Part shown: positions 10,101 to 18,200 of the stretch, one piece after another
How positions within the stretch are numbered: the first letter of the stretch is position 1
Layout of the letters: the number at the start of each line of letters is the position of its first letter
DNA from: Paenibacillus phytohabitans
GTDB taxonomy: Bacteria > Bacillota > Bacilli > Paenibacillales > Paenibacillaceae
Direction of reading: 5' to 3'
DNA length: 64,000 nt
Assembly: GCF_013141775.1 (NCBI RefSeq)
Contig: NZ_WHOB01000088.1
Location: forward strand, 100,823 to 164,822
Translations under genes and position numbers: made by a program
Notes under the pieces: generated by a model
What the model saw: the letters and a program-made list of their open reading frames with translations, nothing else
Databases searched by the model: none
What the model was told of the DNA's origin: nothing

Positions 10101-10359
10101 GTTCAAATTCGAAGGCACACAGGTACAGGTACTGGCGTACACCGGACCTAACCGCGGTATAGCAGATATTCTCATTGATGATAAGCCGGTAGCTTCCGTT
10201 GACTTATACAGCGCAGTGCCGCAATTCCGGGCGGTGATCTTCGAAGCGGCAGCCTTGCCTGCGGGCAAGCATACCCTGCGTGTCGTCCACACCGGGGAGA
10301 AGAATACGGCTTCCAGCGGCACCTATATTTCGGTGGATGCCATCTCTATCCCGCAGTAA
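7129..10359 (+). CDS. Secreted S8 (subtilisin-like) serine peptidase with a large insert in the catalytic domain
   Basis: About 1076 residues from TTG 7129, with AGGAGG ending 8 nt upstream; the in-frame TTG 7105 lacks a ribosome site. A signal peptide ends near Ala28-Ala29 (NAFA-A). A propeptide follows, with an 'IVKYK..' segment typical of inhibitor I9-like regions. The triad is Asp208 (VIDTG), His266 (WHGTAVAG) and Ser655 (GTSYAAAHASG); the oxyanion Asn is in APSGNYS. His to Ser spans 389 residues against about 157 in subtilisin. The extra block (roughly residues 405-635) looks like an alpha/beta domain. C-terminal parts are a PPC-like beta domain (DVNDVYSIELHAGE..) and two related beta modules, each ending in a FINVDALTV- or YISVDAISI-type strand, probably substrate binding. 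The next gene, 30 bp downstream, is another subtilase, so they probably form an operon. Confidence 0.9.
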   Translation: MRKEWLSKSVMIMAFTSLLIGPLGNAFAAQEPSGKTRKSEWSADTAPQAKVVQIKPSAGSSAAGAETKAIPAGEAAYDSSTIIVKYKAGFTSPSSSILDSGILQSSIKLSGIHAEALSVPASADIGPLITELNKDPNVLYAEPDYKLYPAAAGTLPDDTYFDRQWALLNTGQDPANTDQPGLPGIDIKATEAWNITQGSSDLIVAVIDTGMAAGHPDLADNIWTNKKDYADNGKDDDNNGYIDDVHGWNFIDQSNQLYDAVDGDWHGTAVAGIIAASSNNGIGVSGIAPKVKIMPLKFMKGEYGTVLALIEAIQYAEKNGAKIANISAETYSYSQALKDVIDASKMLIVAPSGNYSVNTDATPAYPAAFDSPNILSVTAVDNTGNLASMSNIGAESVDVAAPGDLNWTTAPVVNAGLAAQIDDGTSKIIFNGIAFENILDDEDADQNYRQEAFDKAMDYLGAPKDDASARILLVQDDGSNIEPYPSTPKLSKYTDLLEDYTGFDEAVDIVQTAPNGGDGPSAELMQQYDVVIWFTGTAARNNLKNITDNDQAGLKEYLQAGGNLLLTGSHSLNAMEESDFTSDVLHLYFVEEYFYSNVLGVSGTIYDGVRYPLDEDKDSYNWVISRDPKIAAINLENITKAPNSTYTYNYTQGTSYAAAHASGVAALVLSQEPSLSPLAVKQRIMSSGTRLSSLTGRIASGAMINAYQALTDDDIPGTPYAGSSITNRLDEAADVNDVYSIELHAGENISLALTGDAGTDFDLYLYSPEAATVQLNDNILAYSENKGTSSEAIDFTVNESGTYYLDVYAYKGSGSYTLGVATDNLAGSYEDTSSPLIFTGPWAQVSSSAYSGTIATQINAKGKVEFAFVGSYISWTGSKNDKQGIANVYIDGIKAASPSLFSKTSLDKQLIYEKIVPYGQHTFTIEWTGKTDSNAKKSGTAFINVDALTVAHLIQEDNATTSYSGAWKTNFSLKHFGGIAKYADGPEAYAQFKFEGTQVQVLAYTGPNRGIADILIDDKPVASVDLYSAVPQFRAVIFEAAALPAGKHTLRVVHTGEKNTASSGTYISVDAISIPQ

Positions 10360-10389
10360 ACATCTTCTATAGAAATGGGGAATCAGACA

Positions 10390-13300
10390 TTGGCTAAATC
10401 ATTCATCAAACAATCGGTTGCGCTCTTCACTTCCGTCCTTCTGCTGGCTGCTCCGCTCGGCAGTCCGGCAGGGGCAGCCGGGACATCGCCGGCTTCAGAG
10501 GCACTTGCCGGTCTGCTCAATCCGGCACAGCCGCTTATCTCTCCTGCACTGTCTGCTACTCTTACAGCAGCGGGCAGCTCGGTACAAGCTCTTACAGCCG
10601 CTCCTGCAGTTGTAGACGGGAATATTGATACTGCTTCTTCCGCCAAAATAAGTGTAATCATCCAGCTGACCGGACAGCCCGTATCCGAAGCCAAACGCTC
10701 AGCCAGCGTGTCCAGACGCTCCTTCTCCGTACAATCGGCTGAACAGTCCGTCATGTCGGAGCAGACCGTCTTCAAGAATACCGCCAGCTCCAAAGGTATT
10801 CCGCTGAAGGTTAACTACCAGTACAACACCGTACTCAACGGGATGGAGGTTACAGTCAGCGCCAATCAGATTCCGCAGCTGGCCAAGCTGGCCGGGGTCA
10901 AGTCCATCAGTCTGAACAGCACCTATTATCCTATTCCGCTGATTGATTCTCCTTCTACTGCGAACAGCCCCGGCAGCAGCTTCGAAATCGATCCGCTTGC
11001 CCAGATCGGGGCAGACACTGCCTGGCAGAGCGGTTTTACCGGCAAAGGCGTGAAGGTCGGCGTCATTGATACCGGGGTTGATTATAAGCACCCTGATTTG
11101 AAGAATGCCTATAAAGGCGGCTACGATTCCTTCTACCAGGATAATGATCCTTATGAAGAGCCTCCGGCCATCTTCGGCTTCGAAGGCACCAGCCATGGCA
11201 CCCATGTAGCCGGAACCATTGTAGGGCGGGGAGAGAATCCCACCTCCGAGGTCGTCCAGAAAGGCGTTGCCTACGAGGCTGACCTCTATGCCTATAAGGT
11301 ACTGGGTGCAACCGCGAAGGAAGACGGAACCTATCAGACCTCCGGTACCTCGGCCCAGGTCATCGACGGCATCGAGCATGCTGTTAAGGACGGAATGGAT
11401 GTCATCAACCTGTCACTCGGCTCTGACCTGGAGAAAGGTCCGGATTCACCGGATTCCATCGCCGTGAACAATGCCGTGCTCTCCGGTGTCGTGGCCGTTA
11501 TCGCGAACGGCAATGCCGGCAGTGACGGCAAATACTATTATTCCATGGGCTCGCCGGCCAGCTCGCAGCTAGCCATTTCCGTTGCTGCCGCTACAAGCAC
11601 CAGCATCCACTACAGTGCCAATTTCAGCGCCCAGCTGACGGACACCGTGACAGAGGAAGTGTACTCGGTGACCGATACTGTGTACTCTGATCTTCTCGGC
11701 TGGAGCTATAACGGTGCGAATTTCAGTGATCTGCTGGGAACCGGACCGCTGGACGCTGTATATGCGGGACTTGGTGATTACAGCGACTATAACGAAACCG
11801 GAGATGTTACGGATAAGGTCGTAGTGGTTTCCCGCGGCAATCTTACATTCGTAGATAAGGTCGCTATTGCCAAGGAAAAGGGAGCAAAGGCTCTGATTAT
11901 CTTCAACGGCAATTCGCTGGACGGGTCTGAAGAAGCCGATCTCTCCGTCAGTATTCCCGGACGCGATGGCCCGTTAGGCGAGATTGCCTTCCTCGGCGAT
12001 GATTATGCCCATATTCCTACCTTCGACATGCCGGGCATGGAGGGACGGGCGCTGGCCCGGGAGATTCTCGCGAACCCGGACAAACCGCTGCATATCACCT
12101 TCGGCAAGGATTATCCGATGACCGTAGCGGCTGGCGACACCATCGCCGACTTCAGCTCACGCGGACCGAATTCCGATGATAATTACGGCATCAAGCCGGA
12201 TATCAGTGCGCCGGGCGTGAATATCCTCTCCACCCTGCCGGAATATGCTGCGCTCTACGGTGATCAGGAGTATGCCTATTATTTCGATAAAGGAGATCCC
12301 AGCTACGATCTGGCCTATCACCGTTCCAGCGGAACCAGCATGGCCTCCCCGCATATCGCGGGTCTGGCAGCGCTTATGACACAGGCCCATCCAGACTGGA
12401 CACCGCTCGATATCCGGGCTGCACTGGCCAACACGGCGGATGTGATCTCCGACACCGGCGGTACACAATACGATGTGTACTCCCAGGGTTCAGGCCGGGC
12501 TGATGTAGCCAGCGCTCTGCTTACACCGGCTGTAGTGGAAGCCCTCGATCCGATTACCATCTATGACGAGCAAATGAATGCAACCGTGATGGAGAGCGAG
12601 GCCAGCAATCTAAGCTTCGGAGCCATTCAGCCGGGTGCTGCGCCGCTATCCAAGCCGCTGCGGGTGAAGAACTTCTCCGATGATGCGGTGACCTATACTG
12701 CTTCGGTAGTGATGCATGCAAGCGTGACATCCGATCCTTCCGATCCGGTTGCCACTCCGGATGTGAGCAGCATAGAAATGACGCTTGGCGGACTAGAGGG
12801 AGATGCTACAATCACCGCCGCCCCAGGCTCCAGCACGCCCTTCACCCTTTCGGCTCAAGCGGCTGAGGGCGCAGCTCACGGAGTATATGAAGGAGAAATC
12901 CTGCTGCAGAGTCCGGGACTTCCTCCGCTTCATCTGCCATTTGTCATCCATGTGGGAACCGGCGTTGCCGATAATGACTTCGGTCTGATTGATGGTGCGC
13001 TGACGAACAAAAGAATCTCACCGGCTGCTCCGGCCGACTTGTCCGTCACGCTGGCCAATAATCACACCAACTTCATGGTTGTTGAGGTTAACGGCCTGAG
13101 CGAAGGCTACATCGGGCGGATCTCCGACTGGTATGAATTAAACGAGGAGACCCAGCAGCTGTCTACACTTCCTGCAGGACGGGTGACCTTCGAGAATCTC
13201 GACGGCAGCTATTCGGACGGAACCGTAGATGAGTATGGAAATTACGTCATCAGGCAATTGGAGCCGGGGCAATATAAGCTCGGCATATATGCAGTGCAGT

Positions 13301-14793
13301 ATGACGAGAAATTTAATGTCGCAGATGTTCAGCTTGTAAATATGACGTTCTATGCGGTGGGAGATGACGAAGACATCACCGGACCAACCCAGCCTACGCC
13401 TGATCCGGGCAGCGGCGGAGGAACGGCTACTCCAACGCCGGTTCCTACTGCAAGCCCTGTTCCTACACCAACGCCTGCATCAGGCAATGGCGGCGGTGGC
13501 GGCGGATTGGCCGCTTCACCAACACCAGCGCCAGCGCCAACGCCAACCTCAACCCCAGCCTCAAGCCAAAGTCCGGCAACCTCTGCCGAACAGCTGGCGG
13601 CTGTAGTTGAGCCAGGGCAAACCGTTGCTGGTCTTACAGGTGCTGCTGCTCTGGAAGGAAATCAGACAGTGGTCTCCATTGACACTGCCGCGCTTCAGAA
13701 GGCACTGGATGCTGCAGCTGCAGCGGCCGTCTACAGCATAACTGCTGCGGAGAACAGCAGCGCGGGGGCCAGCCTGAAGCTGACTGCTGAGCAAGTGAAG
13801 CTGCTGCAGTCCGCACCTGCGGGCAGTTCCCTGGCCTTCACATGGAAGGGGGCATCCGTAGCCTTACCGTTGTCTGCCCTGTCAGGACTGGGCGCTAATG
13901 CCGGTCTGACCATCACGATTGCGCCATCAACGGACAGCAGAGCAATATTCACCGCCGGTTACCCGGGCGCAGCAATTCTTGGAACGCCTTATACCTTCGA
14001 AGCCGTCTCCACAGTGGCAGGCGTCTCCTCCAAGGTAACGTTCGCACCTGATCAGATCGTCCACCGGGCCTTCCTGCTGGATAAAGGTATCGATGCCACG
14101 AATGCAGGCGCACTTTATACAGAGGGAGACGCTGTGTATCCCGTGCCTGCACAGTTCAAGACCATGACGGATGGATCAACCTTAGTCAAGATCAGCCGTC
14201 CGGGCTTCTCGACTTATGCAGCAGCCACAAGGCAGATTACCTTCAAGGATACCGGTTCCTCCTGGGCGAAGAGCGAAATCCAGACCCTGGCCGGCAGGTT
14301 CATCCTGAACGGAACTTCAGCAGATACATTCTCGCCGAAGAGTCCCGTTACCCGCGCACAATTCGCCTCCATGCTCGTGACGGCCATCGGCCTGGATAAG
14401 CAGCCAGGGACGAATGCCTTCACGGATATTAAGGGAAGTGAATGGTATGCGCAGGATGTGAATGCAGCCTACAAGTCCGGCCTCGTTACCGGCTATGACG
14501 GAAGCTTCAGACCGGGCGATGAGATTACGCGTCAGGACCTCACGGTCATGCTTGCCAGAGCGCTTAAGCTGCTGGATATCAAGTTCACCAGCGGCTCAGC
14601 TAACGTACCTTATGGCGATGCTGCTTCATTCAGCAGCTATGCCAAGGACAGCATTCAGGCCGTCAGCGATGCCGGACTGATGCAGGGCGAAGCACAGCAG
14701 GGACAATTCATCTTCCACCCTGCATTGCCGGCCACCCGCGAAGCTGCGGCCAAGGTTCTGTACCAGCTGCTGAGTTTAGCAGGTTCCCTGTAG
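10390..14793 (+). CDS. Cell-surface S8 serine peptidase with PA domain and three SLH repeats
   Basis: About 1467 residues. I prefer TTG 10390, preceded by GGGGA at 8 nt spacing; ATG 10375 is in frame but has no ribosome site. A signal peptide (to about AGAAG) and a propeptide precede a Vpr-like catalytic domain with Asp227 (VIDTGVD), His269 (SHGTHVAG) and Ser650 (GTSMASPH). A protease-associated (PA) domain is inserted between His and Ser (about 430-560). Beta-sandwich domains follow, then a Pro/Thr-rich linker of TPTP repeats with a glycine patch near residues 1003-1060, another beta region, and three SLH motifs over the last 190 residues (FKDTGSSWAKSEI, FTDIKGSEWYAQDV, YGDAASFSSYAKD). SLH motifs bind pyruvylated wall polymer, so the enzyme is surface-displayed while its upstream partner is not. 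A strong terminator follows. Confidence 0.92.
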   Translation: MAKSFIKQSVALFTSVLLLAAPLGSPAGAAGTSPASEALAGLLNPAQPLISPALSATLTAAGSSVQALTAAPAVVDGNIDTASSAKISVIIQLTGQPVSEAKRSASVSRRSFSVQSAEQSVMSEQTVFKNTASSKGIPLKVNYQYNTVLNGMEVTVSANQIPQLAKLAGVKSISLNSTYYPIPLIDSPSTANSPGSSFEIDPLAQIGADTAWQSGFTGKGVKVGVIDTGVDYKHPDLKNAYKGGYDSFYQDNDPYEEPPAIFGFEGTSHGTHVAGTIVGRGENPTSEVVQKGVAYEADLYAYKVLGATAKEDGTYQTSGTSAQVIDGIEHAVKDGMDVINLSLGSDLEKGPDSPDSIAVNNAVLSGVVAVIANGNAGSDGKYYYSMGSPASSQLAISVAAATSTSIHYSANFSAQLTDTVTEEVYSVTDTVYSDLLGWSYNGANFSDLLGTGPLDAVYAGLGDYSDYNETGDVTDKVVVVSRGNLTFVDKVAIAKEKGAKALIIFNGNSLDGSEEADLSVSIPGRDGPLGEIAFLGDDYAHIPTFDMPGMEGRALAREILANPDKPLHITFGKDYPMTVAAGDTIADFSSRGPNSDDNYGIKPDISAPGVNILSTLPEYAALYGDQEYAYYFDKGDPSYDLAYHRSSGTSMASPHIAGLAALMTQAHPDWTPLDIRAALANTADVISDTGGTQYDVYSQGSGRADVASALLTPAVVEALDPITIYDEQMNATVMESEASNLSFGAIQPGAAPLSKPLRVKNFSDDAVTYTASVVMHASVTSDPSDPVATPDVSSIEMTLGGLEGDATITAAPGSSTPFTLSAQAAEGAAHGVYEGEILLQSPGLPPLHLPFVIHVGTGVADNDFGLIDGALTNKRISPAAPADLSVTLANNHTNFMVVEVNGLSEGYIGRISDWYELNEETQQLSTLPAGRVTFENLDGSYSDGTVDEYGNYVIRQLEPGQYKLGIYAVQYDEKFNVADVQLVNMTFYAVGDDEDITGPTQPTPDPGSGGGTATPTPVPTASPVPTPTPASGNGGGGGGLAASPTPAPAPTPTSTPASSQSPATSAEQLAAVVEPGQTVAGLTGAAALEGNQTVVSIDTAALQKALDAAAAAAVYSITAAENSSAGASLKLTAEQVKLLQSAPAGSSLAFTWKGASVALPLSALSGLGANAGLTITIAPSTDSRAIFTAGYPGAAILGTPYTFEAVSTVAGVSSKVTFAPDQIVHRAFLLDKGIDATNAGALYTEGDAVYPVPAQFKTMTDGSTLVKISRPGFSTYAAATRQITFKDTGSSWAKSEIQTLAGRFILNGTSADTFSPKSPVTRAQFASMLVTAIGLDKQPGTNAFTDIKGSEWYAQDVNAAYKSGLVTGYDGSFRPGDEITRQDLTVMLARALKLLDIKFTSGSANVPYGDAASFSSYAKDSIQAVSDAGLMQGEAQQGQFIFHPALPATREAAAKVLYQLLSLAGSL

Positions 14794-14805
14794 GCTCAAT
14801 ACAAT

Positions 14806-14847
14806 AAAAGCCCCCAGCCACCGGTTATCCGTGGCTGGGGGCTTTTT
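14806..14847. terminator. Bidirectional Rho-independent terminator between subtilase and kimA
   Basis: A 14-bp stem AAAGCCCCCAGCCA / TGGCTGGGGGCTTT encloses an 11-nt loop. It is flanked by a T tract on the + side and A's that read as U's on the - side. It lies between the convergent subtilase stop (14793) and kimA stop (14863) and can serve both. Confidence 0.9.
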
Positions 14848-14862
14848 GCGTGCATCACGCAG

Positions 14863-16692
14863 TTATTTTTTCAAATGATAAGGCACAGTAGTAATAATTA
14901 CATTTCTGCGGTACAGCAGATGCGCGCGGATCAGCAGGCTGGATTGGTTATGCAGGATGTTATGCCAGCCCTTCTTCGGAATGAATTGCGGAACGATTAC
15001 AGTAACCTGATAATTCGATTCACTTGCTTTGCGCTGGACGGTATCGATGAACTTGGTCAGCGGATGAATGATGCTGCGGTAGGGCGAATACAGCGTCACC
15101 AGCCGCACCTCGGGATGGAATTTCTTCCACTTCTCTTCGAATATGGCGTCATCCTCCCGCTCAAACGGAATGTGGACCGCAATAATCTGTTCGGCTCCCA
15201 GCGACTTGGCATACCGCAGGGAGTTCTCCACTACATGCGTAATTCCGGCCACCGGCAGAATAATGATATTCCCTTCGATCGCCAGCGGCGGTTCGCCGCA
15301 GGTGGTGATCCGCAGCTGATCAGCCACCGATTCATAATGCTTGTGGATGCGGTAGAAGAACAGGATAATCAGCGGCAGGAAGACCAGCACCGGCCAGATT
15401 TGCGGGAATTTGGTCAGGAAGAACATAATGGTAACGATGAAGCTGATGAGCGCTCCGATCGTATTGATGATCAGCTTGGGCAGCCAGCCCTCCGGCTTAT
15501 GCCGGATCCATTTGACCATCATCCCGGTCTGCGAGAGCGTGAACGGAATAAATACCCCTACCGCATACAGTGGAATCAGGTGCTCAGTCCGTCCCTCAAA
15601 GGCAATGATCAGAATGATCGACAGGATACCGAGGCTGAGAATCCCGTTAGAATAACCCAGCCGGTCGCCGCGGACCGTGAACATCCGGGGAATGAATTTA
15701 TCCTTGGCCAGATTCACCGCCAGCAGCGGAAACGCGGAATATCCGGTATTGGCTGCCAGAACCAGAATCAGTGCCGTGGTCCCCTGAACGAAGAAATACA
15801 TGAAGTTCCGGCCGAAGACCTGCTCGGCAATATCGGAAACCACGGTAACTTCCTCACGCGGGGCAATCCCGTAATAATAAGCCAGGAAGACAATCCCTGA
15901 GAATAACAGCGCCAGCAGTATGCCCATCGCGGCAAGTGTTTTGGCTGCATTGTTCGGTGCAGGAGCCCTGAAGTTCGGTATGGCATTCGATATGGCCTCT
16001 ACCCCTGTCAGCGCCGAGCTCCCCGAAGAGAACGCCCGGAGCAGCAGGAACAAGCTCACTCCAGCCACCGGTGTACCCAGTGAGGTATGCAGTTCGGCAG
16101 GCACATTGCCGGTCACAATGTTGAACAAGCCAAGACCGATCATGATAAACATGGCAAGGACGAACAGATAGACCGGATAAGCCAGGAAGGACGCCGATTC
16201 GGTGACCCCCCGCAAATTCAGCGTCGTAATCAGAAGGACGAAGATGATGGCAATAATCACATTATAAGGATGAAGACTAGGGAAAGCTGAAGTGATGGCA
16301 TCTGTTCCGGCGGATACACTTACCGCCACGGTCAATATATAGTCCACAAGCAGTGAGCCGCCGGCCACGAGACCCGGATACTTGCCCAGGTTCTCTTTGG
16401 ATACCACATAGGCGCCGCCACCTTGGGGATAAGCAAAAATAATCTGCCTGTAGGAAAGTATCAGCGCCAGCAGCAGCACGAGTACCCCTACAGCGATAGG
16501 AATGGAATACCAGAAGGCTGCTGCACTAATCGTAATCAGCACCAGCAGAATCTGCTCTGGACCGTAAGCAACCGAAGACAAGGCATCCGAGGATAGAATG
16601 GCAAGAGCTTTGGTTTTGTTTAATTTCTGTTCGCCCAGTTGATCCGACTTCAGCGGCCGTCCAATCAGGAATCTTTTTACCGAAGACATCAT
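14863..16692 (-). CDS. kimA: KimA-type high-affinity potassium importer (APC superfamily)
   Basis: 609 residues, close to the 607 of B. subtilis KimA (formerly YdaO), whose sequence I recognise through segments such as GRPLKSDQLGEQKLNKTKA, LSSDALSSVAYGPEQ and GSLLVDYILTVAVSVSAGTD. About 12 membrane segments occupy residues 25-460. A cytoplasmic C-terminal domain follows, including IIILPVAGITHVVENSL. In B. subtilis this proton-coupled transporter imports K+ and is inhibited by c-di-AMP both at the protein and through a leader riboswitch. I could not recognise that riboswitch upstream here. The start ATG-ATG has GGTGAG upstream. It is monocistronic, ending at the shared bidirectional terminator. 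Confidence 0.9.
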   Translation of the reverse strand: MMSSVKRFLIGRPLKSDQLGEQKLNKTKALAILSSDALSSVAYGPEQILLVLITISAAAFWYSIPIAVGVLVLLLALILSYRQIIFAYPQGGGAYVVSKENLGKYPGLVAGGSLLVDYILTVAVSVSAGTDAITSAFPSLHPYNVIIAIIFVLLITTLNLRGVTESASFLAYPVYLFVLAMFIMIGLGLFNIVTGNVPAELHTSLGTPVAGVSLFLLLRAFSSGSSALTGVEAISNAIPNFRAPAPNNAAKTLAAMGILLALLFSGIVFLAYYYGIAPREEVTVVSDIAEQVFGRNFMYFFVQGTTALILVLAANTGYSAFPLLAVNLAKDKFIPRMFTVRGDRLGYSNGILSLGILSIILIIAFEGRTEHLIPLYAVGVFIPFTLSQTGMMVKWIRHKPEGWLPKLIINTIGALISFIVTIMFFLTKFPQIWPVLVFLPLIILFFYRIHKHYESVADQLRITTCGEPPLAIEGNIIILPVAGITHVVENSLRYAKSLGAEQIIAVHIPFEREDDAIFEEKWKKFHPEVRLVTLYSPYRSIIHPLTKFIDTVQRKASESNYQVTVIVPQFIPKKGWHNILHNQSSLLIRAHLLYRRNVIITTVPYHLKK

Positions 16693-16934
16693 CTCAGCTC
16701 ACCGACTTTTTTTAAAGTTATATTACCCTTGGCGCTCAATTATAATCTGGCCCTATAACTGGATGCAGACACTATATTTGCTGCGCCGCCTGGTTAATAC
16801 CTTAATCCTTTTATAACATTCTGTATAGGTGCAGATACCATAGACATTTTCGGTTTTTAGGAATAAAATCTGCATATTTTCTCTAATAACTGCACATACT
16901 TCCGAAACTATGCTCCCCCTTCTGCCAAAACCAC

Positions 16935-16967
16935 GGCAAAAAGACGAAGCAGGCATTCCGCTTCGTC
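16935..16967 (-). terminator. Rho-independent terminator of a tiny minus-strand unit
   Basis: Reading the minus strand, GACGAAGC pairs with GCTTCGTC around a 9-nt loop, followed directly by TTTTT. No recognised gene ends here. The nearest candidate is the short frame at 16994-17069, about 27 nt upstream. Confidence 0.75.
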
Positions 16968-16993
16968 CATTGTTGCTCAATGCGCTTTTATAT

Positions 16994-17069
16994 TCAGCAA
17001 TCAGCCGTTTTCAGCTTATAAGCGGCTTCATATTCGGAGATGATGGCATCGCCGCCGGATTTACGTCAT
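16994..17069 (-). other. Tiny unit: strong SD with a 2-codon ORF, or a frameshifted 24-aa peptide gene
   Basis: AGGAGG (plus-strand 17077-17082) is well placed before ATG 17069, but that frame reads Met-Thr-stop. Dropping one base after the Thr codon's second base would open MTKSGGDAIISEYEAAYKLK.. to a stop at 16994, just before the terminator at 16935-16967. SD, short frame and terminator together look like a real small transcript: a small protein gene with a frameshift or sequencing error, a minimal leader ORF, or a small RNA. I do not recognise the peptide. The rest of 16693-17212 shows no other gene. Confidence 0.35.
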
Positions 17070-17212
17070 TTTTTAACCTCCTGCTTAAATCCGCCGAGAT
17101 ATGTATCTGACAAACAGGCCCGCCGGAATCCTCCCGGGAGCCTTAAATGAACGCCATTCTAACCGTGACAACCTGTGAATCCGCATGGACAGCCGGTAGT
17201 AGCAGCAGTTAT

Positions 17213-17629
17213 TTAGAGCCAATCCTCAGTAAGCAGCTTCCGCAATACCTCCACCTGATCCTTGCCGATCCGGGCAGCGATCTCCGCTTCAATATCCTGC
17301 TTAATCTCCAGCATACTCCTGCACACCTCCGCCCCCCGTGGAGTAAGCACGATATGCTTGTCCCGGCTGTTCCCCTCTACAATCGCCGTGTCCACATACC
17401 CTCCAGCCAGCAGATGGTTGATCGTTTTCTGCGTCCCCTGGCGGGAAATGCTGATCAGCCTGCTAATCTCCGAAATGGACAGCATGACATGCAGCTCAAG
17501 CATTGCAAGAATATGTGTTTCAGTCTTATTGAGCTTCTCCCCGCTCGCCATATTCACCCTGTCCCGCAGAACCTTGTGCTTCTCGCTGATTAAATCGACC
17601 AGGTTCAAACCAAGGATATACTCTTTCAT
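17213..17629 (-). CDS. MarR-family transcriptional regulator
   Basis: 138 residues from ATG 17629, chosen because GGAGG lies 8 nt upstream; an in-frame start 24 bp further out has none. It is a compact winged-helix protein. The recognition region runs through LSISEISRLISISRQGTQKTINHLLAGGYV (residues about 50-80), followed by a wing with EGNSRDKHIVLTPRG and a C-terminal dimerisation helix, the normal MarR layout and length. An imperfect palindrome of the SlyA/MarR type (17689-17706) lies 60 bp upstream. A different, perfect palindrome sits on the promoter of the divergent DUF2798 gene. Either could be its operator; MarR regulators commonly repress a divergent neighbour and themselves. Confidence 0.85.
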   Translation of the reverse strand: MKEYILGLNLVDLISEKHKVLRDRVNMASGEKLNKTETHILAMLELHVMLSISEISRLISISRQGTQKTINHLLAGGYVDTAIVEGNSRDKHIVLTPRGAEVCRSMLEIKQDIEAEIAARIGKDQVEVLRKLLTEDWL

Positions 17630-17688
17630 CAAAATGGCCTCCAATATATACATACAATTTGGCGTAAAGTCTAATTTTATGAGCTGAG

Positions 17689-17706
17689 TTTAGGTAGCTA
17701 ACTAAA
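17689..17706. promoter_or_regulatory. MarR/SlyA-like palindrome upstream of the MarR gene
   Basis: TTTAGGTAGCTAACTAAA is symmetric except for one pair. The TAG..AGCTA..CTA core resembles MarR/SlyA family sites (TTAG-N-AGCTAA type). Its position about 60 bp before the start suits autoregulation. Confidence 0.45.
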
Positions 17707-17707
17707 A

Positions 17708-17884
17708 TCCTGCACGAAATACAACATTCCCCTCACAATATCGGGTGTAATCAAGAATTGTTGTATAAAAGGCAACATTCCTCCCTTATTCAAGGCGCTA
17801 AGCCAGGAAATTCTTGTATTTCATACAACAATCCTTACGAATCTGCCATTATCCATAGGTCCAAGTTGCACTACGTACAACATT
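17708..17884 (-). repeat. Phased hairpin array A1 (GTTGTAT family), four copies
   Basis: Cores lie at 17708-17728, 17757-17779, 17809-17832 and 17864-17884, with centres 50-54 bp apart. Read on the minus strand, the order and sequence of copies match array A2 (35787-35964). Its last copy shares 26 identical nt with A2's last copy, and the second copies share 21. Best core: GTTGTATGAAATACAA, a stem of 6-7 bp with a 3-nt loop. It lies in the gap between the divergent MarR and DUF2798 genes. Confidence 0.8.
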
Positions 17885-17949
17885 TAGGCCTGCATGTCTT
17901 TACTGGTGAACTTAAGTTCGCTCGCTTAGCCAGCCGCAGAACCACCCGG

Positions 17950-18118
17950 GTAACCCTTGCTGCCCATCCGCAAGTCCACTTATCCGCCCACCCGCTTGTA
18001 CGCTTGTCGGCTTGTCGGCTTGCCCGCTTGCCCTTTTGTCCGCCCACCAGCCCATTCGCCCACCCGCCTGTCCGCTTGTCCGCTTATCCCCTTGCTGCCC
18101 ATCCGCCTGCCCGCCCGT
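17950..18118. repeat. Degenerate short tandem tract (8-bp CGCTTGTC-like units)
   Basis: A C/T-rich strand with degenerate 8-bp units (CGCTTGTA, CGCTTGTC, GGCTTGTC, GGCTTGCC, CGCTTGCC) and a repeated TTGCTGCCCATCCGC at both ends (about 17958 and 18101). It starts about 65 bp from array A1. Open frames across it have no ribosome site and repetitive composition, so I treat it as noncoding. Confidence 0.7.
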
Positions 18119-18200
18119 AATATCCAATGCTTGTTCCGCCCTTCATTAACCAGTTGCTTGTGTTAGTTATAGTCTTAAGGTGCATTGGTTCTGGATTGAA

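Noticed and set aside
16693..17212. ydaO-type c-di-AMP riboswitch for kimA
   Set aside because: Expected from the family, but I could not find its conserved segments by eye, so I do not annotate it.
17708..17884. CRISPR array (also considered for the arrays at 35787 and 46339)
   Set aside because: About 22-nt elements with about 29-nt linkers look superficially similar, but there are only four degenerate copies, linkers are related between arrays, orientation differs, and no cas gene is present.
17912..18127. Short frames over the CGCTTGTC tract on both strands
   Set aside because: Low-complexity translation (DKRTSGQ-like repeats) caused by the tandem units; no start signals.
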